Origin: Prevotella sp.
GTDB lineage: Bacteria; Bacteroidota; Bacteroidia; Bacteroidales; Bacteroidaceae
Direction of reading: 5' to 3'
Assembly (NCBI GenBank): GCA_017475005.1
Contig: JAFVGI010000027.1
Location: 1 to 64,000, forward strand
DNA length: 64,000 nt
Within the stretch, counting starts at the first letter, position 1. Each line of letters starts with the position of its first letter. The translations under genes and the position numbers were made by a program. Under the pieces are notes generated by a model. The model did not search any database, had not been told where the DNA came from, and worked only from the letters and a program-made list of their open reading frames with translations. Shown piece by piece: positions 32,731 through 39,993 of the stretch.

Positions 32731-33225
32731 ATGAAGAAAGCAATGATGATTTTTGCATTGGTACTCATAAGTGCCGTGCAAGTGAGCGCACAGAATGTGA
32801 AAGTTGACGACAAGGAACTCGTCGGAGTTTGGTATCTGGAGTCCATGCAATGGGAGGGCGAGAAGAAAACCGTATGCGGCAAAGCGAGCGGATACACCCA
32901 GTTCAAGTTCTATGGTGCTGACGGAGAATATGCCTGTGCAGAACTTGCCCTGACCAAGGAGGGCAACGTGGTTGTGATGCCACATGAGTATGGAACCTAC
33001 ACATTCAAGGACGGCTGGTACTCGGAAATGGGACGCGAGAAAATCAAGGACGCCATCGTATGGGTTGATAAGACCACGACAAAAGGTACATGGAGAAACC
33101 GTCACGACATCTGGAAGAAAATTTCTATGCCAGACAAGGCCGTGAAGTACATCGTTAACTGCTGCAAAATGAAGCAAACGCCCTCAGATGTTCAGCAGAT
33201 AATCAAACAGAACATGTTCAAGTAA
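32731..33225 (+). CDS. Exported DUF4488/lipocalin-like protein
   Basis: A 164-residue protein with a clear signal peptide (1-20, VSA-Q). The mature part begins ELVGVWYLESMQWEG and continues in short beta strands (GYTQFKFYGADGEYACAEL, MPHEYGTYTFKDG). It ends in a helical tail after NRHDIWKKISMPDKAVKYI. This fits the DUF4488-type lipocalin-like proteins of Bacteroidetes, of unknown function. The C-terminal region of the TonB-C protein at 30110 is similar. Its promoter has four TGCAAA boxes, so it is a probable target of the HTH regulator encoded just upstream. It could be the signal-sensing partner or an output of that circuit. Confidence 0.75.
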   Translation: MKKAMMIFALVLISAVQVSAQNVKVDDKELVGVWYLESMQWEGEKKTVCGKASGYTQFKFYGADGEYACAELALTKEGNVVVMPHEYGTYTFKDGWYSEMGREKIKDAIVWVDKTTTKGTWRNRHDIWKKISMPDKAVKYIVNCCKMKQTPSDVQQIIKQNMFK

Positions 33226-33260
33226 AGCTTTAGTAAATAAAGTTAACCATAGAGTGCACC

Positions 33261-33304
33261 CCCTCTCGTTGAAGTCTGAGAAGATAGCAACGAGAGGGTT
33301 TTTT
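33261..33304 (+). terminator. Terminator, copy 2 of a duplicated element
   Basis: CCCTCTCGTTG (33261-33271) and CAACGAGAGGG (33288-33298) form a perfect 11-bp stem followed by six T residues. It is almost identical to the element at 31431-31474. Confidence 0.88.
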
Positions 33305-33375
33305 CATGTTTTCTGCTTTTGTTTTTCATATTGCACGATATTTGTAATATATGTACCTGATTAAAAACAAACGTT

Positions 33376-33642
33376 ATGAAAGACAAAAGCATTAAAGAAA
33401 AAGTACAGCGCTGACGGCGGTTCCGCGAGGCGGTGGATGGGCCTGCGATCAGGAAGTGGTATGCACGTATGCCGACGGCGAGGCTGGCGCGGCGGATGGG
33501 GCTGACGGTGAGGCAGATTACGAACTATGTGTATCGTCACAATCTGCGTTCATGGGCACGGAAACTGCCGTCGGTACTGGCGGCCCTGAACAGCAAAAAG
33601 GGCAAGAAGGGAGGTGGACGACCGAAAAAAAATGAGAAATAA
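33376..33642 (+). pseudogene. Small HTH-like protein gene interrupted by an in-frame TGA
   Basis: ATG at 33376 opens MKDKSIKEKVQR, then TGA (33412-33414), and the same frame continues RRFREAVDGPAIRKWYARM for 75 more codons to TAA at 33642. The rest, PTARLARRMGLTVRQITNYV, has a plausible helix-turn-helix, and the basic tail ends KGGGRPKKNEK. TGA here could come from TGG (Trp) by one base change. Third positions are richer in G/C than in neighbours. If real, only a shortened product starting at the ATG 33433 could be made. Called a probable pseudogene; a native shorter gene cannot be excluded. Confidence 0.55.
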
Positions 33643-33724
33643 AAAACTAATACTTTTTTTGTTCGCGAAAAAAGTCGTTCTTTTGCAGCATAAAGATAGA
33701 TATTTGTACTGACCGATATAATAA

Positions 33725-33804
33725 TTGGTGCGCGCCAACCTGACAATTGGTGCGCGCCAACTTCACAATCGGTGCGCGCCAACTTCATAATCGGTGCGCG
33801 CCAA
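33725..33804. repeat. 22-bp iterons, 4 copies with a near-palindromic GC-rich core
   Basis: The core TTGGTGCGCGCCAA begins at 33725 and 33747; variants starting TCGG begin at 33769 and 33791. The period is exactly 22 bp. The core is palindromic except for T/G at positions 5 and 10, which could pair as G-U in RNA around a GCGC loop. The array ends 36 bp before the ATG of the second HU-like gene. A weak TTCTTTTG (33678-33685) is the only promoter-like sequence upstream. Confidence 0.85.
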
Positions 33805-33840
33805 CTTATAAAATATTATTAACCCTAAAAAACAAATGCT

Positions 33841-34350
33841 ATGGTAAAACTAAAGTTAAGGATTACGAAATCATCACGCGTGAATCCCTCAACAAAAGTG
33901 AAGGGCTTTTCAGGCAGAGTACTAACCAACGGCACAGCAGATTATGATGACATCATCAAGGATGCTGCAGAGGACACGACGTTCAATCAGGACGAAATAC
34001 GTGCAGCAGCAGGAATATTCTGCCGTGCAGCAGCCAAGATGCTGAAACAGGGCTACATCGTTGACCTGGGCCCTATCGGCAAGCTCTATCCATCATGCAC
34101 AAGCAAATGGGTGGCAAAGGCTGAGGACTTGCAGCTTTCTGACATTAAGCCGTCACTCTACTATCGTGCATCGGATGACGTAGAATCGGCCATCAATGGT
34201 GCTACACTCGTATGGGCAAAGGCATCTGACGAAGGCGAAGTGGCACCGAGCGGCAGCGATACACCAAGTGGTGGTTCTGGGAACGAAAACGAAAACTCAG
34301 GTGGCGGTGACGACAATGGTGGCGACACCGGCGGCGGTACGGAAAATTAA
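33841..34350 (+). CDS. HU-like DNA-binding protein with Gly-rich acidic tail
   Basis: A 169-residue HU-family protein of the Bacteroidetes type. The core (1-125) begins MVKLKLRITKSSRVNPSTKV and contains DYDDIIKDAAEDTTFNQDEI and AAKMLKQGYIVDLGPIGKLY. The beta-arm region then follows with VAKAEDLQLSDIKPSLYYRA. The last 45 residues are low-complexity Gly/Ser/Asp/Asn (GGSGNENENSGGGDDNGG). Such proteins bind DNA non-specifically; the role of this paralogue is unknown. It is preceded by four 22-bp iterons that may be its operator. A second HU-like gene at 16263 also has phased upstream repeats. Confidence 0.85.
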   Translation: MVKLKLRITKSSRVNPSTKVKGFSGRVLTNGTADYDDIIKDAAEDTTFNQDEIRAAAGIFCRAAAKMLKQGYIVDLGPIGKLYPSCTSKWVAKAEDLQLSDIKPSLYYRASDDVESAINGATLVWAKASDEGEVAPSGSDTPSGGSGNENENSGGGDDNGGDTGGGTEN

Positions 34351-34374
34351 CGGTTAACGTTTAACGGTTAAAGA
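34347..34374. repeat. Heptanucleotide repeat after the HU-like gene
   Basis: TTAACGG, TTAACGT, TTAACGG and TTAAAGA follow in strict 7-bp register, starting at the stop codon of the HU-like gene. Confidence 0.8.
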
Positions 34375-34393
34375 CCGGTAATGCTGAAAGTTT

Positions 34394-34428
34394 AATGGCG
34401 CAGGATGCTTGATTGCATCTGCGCCATT
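34394..34428. terminator. Hairpin after the HU-like gene, possible terminator
   Basis: AATGGCGCAGGATGC pairs with GCATCTGCGCCATT around TTGATT with one bulged G. The stem is strong but no T run follows, so termination is likely but not certain. Confidence 0.6.
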
Positions 34429-34490
34429 ATTGACTTCGTCGATACTGCTCACTTTTTCATTTATTTCTTTTTTGTTTTCAGTTTTTTTCG

Positions 34491-34498
34491 TACCTTTG
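34491..34498 (+). promoter_or_regulatory. -7 element of the FAD-dehydrogenase gene
   Basis: TACCTTTG ends 7 bp before the ATG at 34506, so the transcript would have a leader of only a few bases. A TTTG at 34471-34474 is closer (16 bp) than the usual 20. Confidence 0.65.
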
Positions 34499-34505
34499 CA
34501 TCCGT

Positions 34506-36081
34506 ATGGTAAAGGAACAGCAATTTCGCGTCACTCCGCAGGTGGCGTACAACGAGCAGAATATCATTGAGTATATCAGTCGCGAGATGGGCATCGACAG
34601 ACGGACGGTGACGCATGTGCACATCCTGAAGAAGAGCATCGATGCGCGGCAGAAGCAGATATACGTAAATCTGACACTTCGCATATTCATCAACGAAGTG
34701 CCTACCGACGAGGAATACGTAAAGACGGAATATCCCGACGTCTCGAAGGCTCCGCAGGTAATCGTCGTGGGAGCAGGGCCGTGCGGATTGTTTGCTGCAC
34801 TCAGGCTGATAGAGCTGGGACTGAAACCCGTCATCCTGGAGCGTGGCAAGGACGTGAGGGAACGCAAGAAGGACCTGGCGCTCATCAAGTCGCAGCAGAG
34901 CGTTGACCCTGAGAGCAACTACTGCTATGGCGAAGGCGGTGCAGGGGCGTATTCCGATGGCAAGCTATACACACGCTCAAAGAAACGCGGCAACATAGAG
35001 AAGATACTGAACGTGTTCTGCCAGTTCGGCGCAAGTACCAGCATCCTCTCCGATGCACACCCACACATCGGAACGGACAAACTGCCTCGCGTAATAGAGA
35101 ATATGCGCAAACAGATTCTGGCATCCGGCGGTGAGGTACACTTCCAGACCAAGATGACAGAACTGCTGATAAAAGACGGCGAGGTAGTAGGAGTTCAAGC
35201 AGTTCAAGGGGACAAGAATTCTTCACTCTTCACTCTTTTACGGTCCCGTTATCCTTGCTACCGGCCATAGCGCAAGAGACGTTTACCGCTATCTGGCAAA
35301 GACCGACAGCCACCTTATAGAAGCCAAAGGCATTGCTGTCGGCGTGCGTCTGGAGCATCCGTCGGCACTGATTGACAAGATACAATACCACTCCTCCGCA
35401 GGTCGTGGCAAATACCTGCCGGCAGCAGAATATTCTTTCGTGACGCAGGTCGATGGCAGAGGCGTTTATTCTTTCTGCATGTGTCCTGGCGGTTTCGTGA
35501 TACCGGCAGCAACAGGGCCGGAGCAGATTGTCGTCAACGGCATGTCGCCAAGCGACCGCAACGGACAGTGGAGCAATTCGGGTATGGTGGTAGAGGTTCG
35601 GCCGGAGGATATCGGAGAAGGACAGGACGCCCTCAGCATGATGAGATATCAGGAGGAACTGGAACGCATGTGCTGGCAGCAGGGTAACATGAAGCAGACA
35701 GCGCCGGCACAACGCATGAGCGACTTTGTCAATGGAAGGCTCTCGTATGACCTCCCCAGAACCAGCTATGCCCCAGGTGTCATCTCTTCCCCACTCCATT
35801 TCTGGTTACCAAAGCCTATCTCGAAGCGTCTGCAGGAAGGATTTAAGACATTCGGCAAGCAGAGGCACGGTTTCCTCACCAACGAAGCCCTGATGATAGG
35901 CGTGGAAACACGCACCTCGGCACCAGTACGCATCACCCGTGATCCCGAGACGCTTTGCAGCATAGCAGTACGCGGATTATACCCTGCCGGAGAAGGTGCA
36001 GGATATGCCGGCGGTATCGTTTCGGCAGCAATAGACGGAGAAAGGGCCGCACAAATGGTTAAGTTTTATAAAGGGGAGTGA
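34506..36081 (+). pseudogene. NAD(P)/FAD-dependent dehydrogenase (COG2509-like), frameshifted by an inserted repeat
   Basis: Two consecutive frames encode one protein of about 520 residues. The first (34506-35270) has a helical start and the FAD-binding IVVGAGPCGLFAALRLIELG, then YGEGGAGAYSDGKLYTRSKK. The second frame resumes at about 35239 with YGPVILATGHSARDVYRYL and ends GLYPAGEGAGYAGGIVSAAI. Both halves are well conserved in appearance. The break coincides with AATTCTTCACTCTTCACTCTT, which is not typical coding and is the reverse complement of the AGTGAAGAGTGAAGAATT-type heptad repeats in nearby gaps. The insertion explains the shift. The downstream half may still be translated weakly; sequencing error is the alternative. 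Confidence 0.82.
35217..35237. repeat. Heptad repeat tract inside the FAD-dehydrogenase gene
   Basis: AATTCTT, CACTCTT and CACTCTT lie in 7-bp register at the exact point where the reading frame changes. The reverse complement matches the heptads at 16185-16198 and 56791-56804. Confidence 0.75.
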
Positions 36082-36206
36082 TAAAGGGAGTGAAAAGGGG
36101 AGTGAAAAAGTTTAATTCCCGTTAATATGAGGCGGCGAATTTTTAAAAAAACTCAATAACAAGAAAAAAAATGGAGAGAAACTGATAGCGCAATAGTCTT
36201 TTTTAT

Positions 36207-36214
36207 TACTTTTG
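36207..36214 (+). promoter_or_regulatory. -7 element of htrA
   Basis: TACTTTTG preceded by a T-rich run; the leader to the ATG at 36278 is about 60 nt. No clear -33 TTG is seen. The gap from 36082 also holds GGGGAGTGA-type purine-rich direct repeats. Confidence 0.55.
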
Positions 36215-36277
36215 CACTCGGAAATTAACAAAAAACTATGCATTAGTTATCAAATCTCTATTTTAAGCACAATAATT

Positions 36278-37741
36278 ATGAAAAATCTAAAGAGTTATTT
36301 AATCACAGCAGCATGCGTAATGAGTATCGCATTCTCTGCTGGAGCATTTATTCAGGTAAACGCAGCACAACCCGCAGCTCCTGCCGTAGCAGGCCAGCCC
36401 GTAGATCTTACTTATGCAGCAGACAAGGCCCTGCCCGCTGTAGTACATATTAAGTATGTGCAGAATGCAAAGACAAAGACTGTCGAGGTAGAGACAAATC
36501 CTTTCGGAGACTTCTTCGACCCGTTCGGATTCTTTGGCAACCCAGGCAACGGAAGACGTCAGCAGCAGGTGCAGACACCTAAGAAGGAAGCTTCCGGCTC
36601 TGGTGTCATCATCTCTACCGACGGCTATATCGTAACAAACAACCACGTCGTAGATGGTGCAGACGAACTGACTGTTACCCTTAACGACAACCGCGAATTC
36701 TCTGCCACTATAGTAGGTACCGACAAGACTACCGACCTTGCACTCATCAAGGTAGCCGCAAAGGATTTGCCTGCTCTTCCTATCGGCGATTCTGACAAGC
36801 TGAAGGTAGGCGAATGGGTATTGGCAGTAGGCAATCCCTTCAACCTCACCAGCACAGTTACCGCCGGTATCGTAAGTGCTAAGGCACGCTCTCTTGGTGC
36901 CAATGGTGTAGAGTCTTTCATACAGACCGATGCTGCCATCAACCAAGGCAACTCCGGCGGTGCTCTCGTAAACACCCGTGGCGAACTGGTAGGCATCAAT
37001 GCCATGCTCTATTCCCAGACAGGTTCATACGCAGGCTACGGCTTCGCTATTCCTACAACCATCATGAACAAGGTTGTTGACGACATCAAGAAATACGGTC
37101 AGGTGCAGCGTGCCCTGCTCGGCATCATGGGTGTCGATGCCCACAAGTGGATTGACTCTCAGAAGTCACAGAACAAGGAAGTTGACCTCGGTGTCAACGA
37201 AGGTGTATATGTAGATAAGGTTGATCCTGACGGTGCAGGAGCCGACGCTGGCCTTGATGGCGGTGACGTCATCACCTCCATTGACGGCAAGAAGATTACC
37301 AAGATGGCAGAGCTGCAGGAATATATGGCAACAAAGCGCCCAGGCGACAAGATTACCATTACCTACGTTCACAACAAGAAAACAAAGAATTCAACTATTA
37401 CGTTGAAGAATGCCCAAGGCAATACCGGTGTTGTTAAGCAGGCTGACCTCGACATCTTGGGCGCAAACTTCCGCGAGATTACCGATGAGCAGAAGGAACA
37501 CCTGAAAATCAACTACGGCGTAGAAGTCATCAAGGTCAACAACGGTGCCCTGAAGACTGCCGGCATCACACGCGGCTTCATTATCCAGAAGATTAACGAC
37601 GAAACAGTAAAGACTATCGATGACATCCAGAAACTCGTGAAGGAGGCAAGTACCTCAAAGGATCCTGTTCTCTACATCCAGGGTGTATATCCAACAGGCA
37701 AGAAGGGTTACTTCGCAGTACCTCTCGAGGAAAGTAAGTAA
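36278..37741 (+). CDS. HtrA/DegP (DegQ-like) periplasmic serine protease
   Basis: A 487-residue Do-type protease/chaperone for misfolded envelope proteins. The signal peptide is 1-30 (VNAAQ). The trypsin-like domain has the full triad: H123 in TNNHVVDG, D153 in TTDLALIK and S226 in NQGNSGGAL. Two PDZ domains follow, one with VDPDGAGADAGLDGGDVITS and one with GALKTAGITRGFIIQKIN. The loop LA region before H123 is Gly/Phe/Gln-rich (DPFGFFGNPGNGRRQQQ). ATG at 36278 is chosen over one at 36212 because the signal peptide starts there. It is monocistronic with its own promoter and terminator. Confidence 0.95.
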   Translation: MKNLKSYLITAACVMSIAFSAGAFIQVNAAQPAAPAVAGQPVDLTYAADKALPAVVHIKYVQNAKTKTVEVETNPFGDFFDPFGFFGNPGNGRRQQQVQTPKKEASGSGVIISTDGYIVTNNHVVDGADELTVTLNDNREFSATIVGTDKTTDLALIKVAAKDLPALPIGDSDKLKVGEWVLAVGNPFNLTSTVTAGIVSAKARSLGANGVESFIQTDAAINQGNSGGALVNTRGELVGINAMLYSQTGSYAGYGFAIPTTIMNKVVDDIKKYGQVQRALLGIMGVDAHKWIDSQKSQNKEVDLGVNEGVYVDKVDPDGAGADAGLDGGDVITSIDGKKITKMAELQEYMATKRPGDKITITYVHNKKTKNSTITLKNAQGNTGVVKQADLDILGANFREITDEQKEHLKINYGVEVIKVNNGALKTAGITRGFIIQKINDETVKTIDDIQKLVKEASTSKDPVLYIQGVYPTGKKGYFAVPLEESK

Positions 37742-37760
37742 TAATCTTTCTTTTTAAAAC

Positions 37761-37798
37761 AAAAAGCCCGCCAGCAATGCTGACGGGTCTTTTTTTTT
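37761..37798 (+). terminator. Terminator of htrA
   Basis: GCCCGCCAGC and GCTGACGGGTC pair around AAT with one mismatch, flanked by an A run on the left and nine T residues on the right. It may also serve the convergent ald gene. Confidence 0.88.
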
Positions 37799-37801
37799 GC
37801 T

Positions 37802-37830
37802 ATAAGTCCTATTAGTCCCATAGGACTTAT
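37802..37830. repeat. 11-bp inverted repeat between htrA and ald
   Basis: ATAAGTCCTAT and ATAGGACTTAT are perfect inverted copies around TAGTCCC, directly after the htrA terminator. A further GAGACTTATAG follows, so it looks like part of a larger dispersed repeat. Confidence 0.75.
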
Positions 37831-37835
37831 GAGAC

Positions 37836-38939
37836 TTATAGGGCCTGCTCCCAAAGCAGTCCGTACAAGTCAGCGACAGGTTTGAATGTCACGCGACCTC
37901 CCACTATGTTCAAGCCCTTTGCCAGAGCCGCATCGTCCTTGCAGGCCTGCTGCCATCCCTTGTCTGCCAATGCTACGGCATATTTCAAAGTAGCGTTTGT
38001 CAGAGCCAGCGTCGATGTGTTAGGAACAGCACCCGGAATATTCGCCACGCAATAGTGTACTATACCATCCTCGATATATACTGGCTCGCTGTGCGTCGTA
38101 GGACGTGATGTCTCGAAGCATCCGCCTTGGTCGATAGCAACATCCACAAGCACCGTACCAGGTTCCATCAGCTTCAGCATAGCCTTCGTTATAAGATGAG
38201 GTGTCTTGTCACCAGGTACCAATACGCTGCCTATTACTATATCTACCGTTGGCAGCAGCTGACGGATATTATGCTCCGATGAATATAAGGTATGCACATT
38301 GGCTGGTGTCTCTATGTCGAGTTGACGCAAACGTGGCAGCGAGATATCCGTAATTATGACGTCGGCACCTAAGCCTGCTGCCATACGGGCTGCCGCCTCG
38401 CCTACTACACCGCCACCTAATACCAACACCTTCGCAGGACTCACTCCAGGCACGCCACTTATCAGCTTACCCTTTCCGCCCTGAGTCTTCTGCAGATAAT
38501 AGGCACCATTCAGCGTTGCCATGCGTCCTGCCACCTCGCTCATAGGCTGCAACAGGGGCAGTGAGCCGTTAGGCAGCTGTACCGTCTCGTATGCCAGACA
38601 TACGGCACCGCTCTTCAGCATTGCCTCCGTCAGTTCCTTCTCACTGGCAAAGTGAAAATACGTAAACAGCAGCTGGCCCTTGCGCACGAGACCATACTCC
38701 TGCTCTATCGGTTCCTTCACCTTTACTATCATGTCGCACTCGCCATATACCGCCTCAATCGTCGGCAGTATACGCGCACCAGCCTTCACATACTCATCAT
38801 CGGAGAATCCGCTCCCCTCGCCTGCCGTATGCTGCACGCTGACCTCATGTCCGCGACGCACCAGTTCTGCCACTCCCGCAGGGGTCATACCCACGCGGTT
38901 CTCATTGTTCTTAATCTCTTTTGGAATACCTACTTTCAT
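37836..38939 (-). CDS. ald: Alanine dehydrogenase
   Basis: A 367-residue NAD-dependent enzyme interconverting L-alanine and pyruvate plus ammonia. The N-terminal MKVGIPKEIKNNENRVGMTP contains the pyruvate-binding arginine. Then come MIVKVKEPIEQEY, the catalytic-histidine region LLFTYFHFASEKEL, and the Rossmann segment VLVLGGGVVGEAAARMAAGL. VDVAIDQGGCFETSRPTTHS near the C-terminus is diagnostic for Ald versus the transhydrogenase alpha subunit. Length is normal. It is followed in the same direction, 47 bp upstream of its start, by the epimerase-like gene, and the two may be cotranscribed. Confidence 0.96.
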   Translation of the reverse strand: MKVGIPKEIKNNENRVGMTPAGVAELVRRGHEVSVQHTAGEGSGFSDDEYVKAGARILPTIEAVYGECDMIVKVKEPIEQEYGLVRKGQLLFTYFHFASEKELTEAMLKSGAVCLAYETVQLPNGSLPLLQPMSEVAGRMATLNGAYYLQKTQGGKGKLISGVPGVSPAKVLVLGGGVVGEAAARMAAGLGADVIITDISLPRLRQLDIETPANVHTLYSSEHNIRQLLPTVDIVIGSVLVPGDKTPHLITKAMLKLMEPGTVLVDVAIDQGGCFETSRPTTHSEPVYIEDGIVHYCVANIPGAVPNTSTLALTNATLKYAVALADKGWQQACKDDAALAKGLNIVGGRVTFKPVADLYGLLWEQAL

Positions 38940-38986
38940 AAGTCTTTTCGTTTTTAGTTATTGAATTCAGTTATATGGTTTACGTT

Positions 38987-39847
38987 TCAAAGCACCTCAA
39001 TGGTATAGGTGAAGTCATATTTCTCGCCGGGGGCGAGGCGCTTGATATACTGCCGCTTGCTGATGTCGTCAGTAAAGCCCTTGGGGTCACACAGTCCGCA
39101 CCATGGTTCAAGGCAAACGAACGGGCTGCCCTTCTTTCTCGGTGCCCAGATGCCGTATGCCTCCGCCTGCGGACAACTCACCCTAAGAACGGGGCTACGC
39201 TGCGCATCCAGCAGTTCCGTCGTCGCCACCTGCCCCTGCTCTATGATGAGGGCATCGCGTGAAAATGTGTCCGCCAATATCGGCATCTCCTTTGGCAGCA
39301 CCACCTGCTTGCCCTTCGGCACGCGGTTGCCGTCGTCAAGGTCCGACACCACGACAGGCTCCACTGCCCTGCCCTCCTTGTCGTAATAGCATACGTAGCC
39401 GTTCACCTCCCTGTCGGCATCATAGTCCGGCAGCATGAATCCCGGGTGCGCACCGATTTGGAAGAATGCATCACGGCAGTCCTTGTTCTCCACCGTCCAC
39501 GTTATCTCCACGGCGCTGCCCGTCAGGCGGTAGCACGCCTCCAGTCTTAGTCTGTAGGGATAGGCGTCGCTGAGCGCACAGTCACTCATCCTCATCCGTC
39601 CGTCGCCAAGGTCGGTGAATTCGCAGTCGCGGGCATAGCCGTGCTGCTTCATGGGGAACACTTTTCCGTCAATGTGCAGCTCGTTGTTATACGGCTTTCC
39701 CACAGCCGGAAAGAGTATCGGAGCATGTCTGTTCCAGAACAGTTCATCGCCGTTCCACATATACTCCCGTTCGCCCCTCTTCAGGCTCACCAGTTCCGCT
39801 CCATGTTCCGCCACCTCGATGGCAATTATATCATTCTGAAGTTTCAT
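38987..39847 (-). CDS. Aldose 1-epimerase family protein (LacX-like)
   Basis: A 286-residue galactose-mutarotase-like beta-sandwich protein. It shows AEHGAELVSLKRGEREYMWNG, RHAPILFPAVGKPYN, KQHGYARDCEF (catalytic-type histidine) and AHPGFMLPDYD (second histidine), with an acidic residue near ICLEPWCGLCDP. These fit the LacX/YeaD-type branch of the aldose 1-epimerase family, which acts on sugars or sugar phosphates. The specific sugar is not predictable. A clean promoter lies upstream, divergent from the membrane metallophosphoesterase gene. Confidence 0.87.
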   Translation of the reverse strand: MKLQNDIIAIEVAEHGAELVSLKRGEREYMWNGDELFWNRHAPILFPAVGKPYNNELHIDGKVFPMKQHGYARDCEFTDLGDGRMRMSDCALSDAYPYRLRLEACYRLTGSAVEITWTVENKDCRDAFFQIGAHPGFMLPDYDADREVNGYVCYYDKEGRAVEPVVVSDLDDGNRVPKGKQVVLPKEMPILADTFSRDALIIEQGQVATTELLDAQRSPVLRVSCPQAEAYGIWAPRKKGSPFVCLEPWCGLCDPKGFTDDISKRQYIKRLAPGEKYDFTYTIEVL

Positions 39848-39896
39848 TTTATTTAGAGATTAGTCAGTATGTAATAGGTTTCAAACATTGTGTGCA

Positions 39897-39927
39897 CAAA
39901 AGTACAAAAAATTCCGCACTCCCCAAA
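39897..39927 (-). promoter_or_regulatory. Promoter of the epimerase-like gene
   Basis: The minus strand reads TTTG (complement of 39924-39927), 19 bp, then TACTTTTG (complement of 39897-39904). The TTTG lies in the loop of the 14-bp palindrome at 39907-39944. Confidence 0.72.
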
Positions 39928-39944
39928 GAAAGTGCGGAATTTTT
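39907..39944. promoter_or_regulatory. 14-bp inverted repeat spanning the divergent promoter region
   Basis: AAAAATTCCGCACT (39907-39920) and AGTGCGGAATTTTT (39931-39944) are exact inverted copies 10 bp apart. It sits between the -7 elements of two divergent genes and covers the -33 region of the minus-strand promoter. It may be a shared operator or, as RNA, a hairpin. Confidence 0.65.
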
Positions 39945-39946
39945 AT

Positions 39947-39954
39947 TACCTTTG
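39947..39954 (+). promoter_or_regulatory. -7 element of the membrane metallophosphoesterase gene
   Basis: TACCTTTG directly follows the right arm of the palindrome; no TTG lies at the canonical distance, so activity may need an activator. The ATG is at 39994, giving a leader of about 35 nt. Confidence 0.6.
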
Positions 39955-39993
39955 CAGCGACATTTCGTAATTCTGTATAATCACCTTCAATAA

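Noticed and set aside
33376-33642. Selenocysteine or recoded TGA in the small HTH gene
   Set aside because: No SECIS-like hairpin was apparent and no other gene here needs a recoded TGA; a nonsense mutation is simpler.
34506-36081. Programmed frameshift in the FAD-dehydrogenase gene
   Set aside because: No classic slippery heptamer with a following pseudoknot stands out, while an inserted repeat lies exactly at the break.
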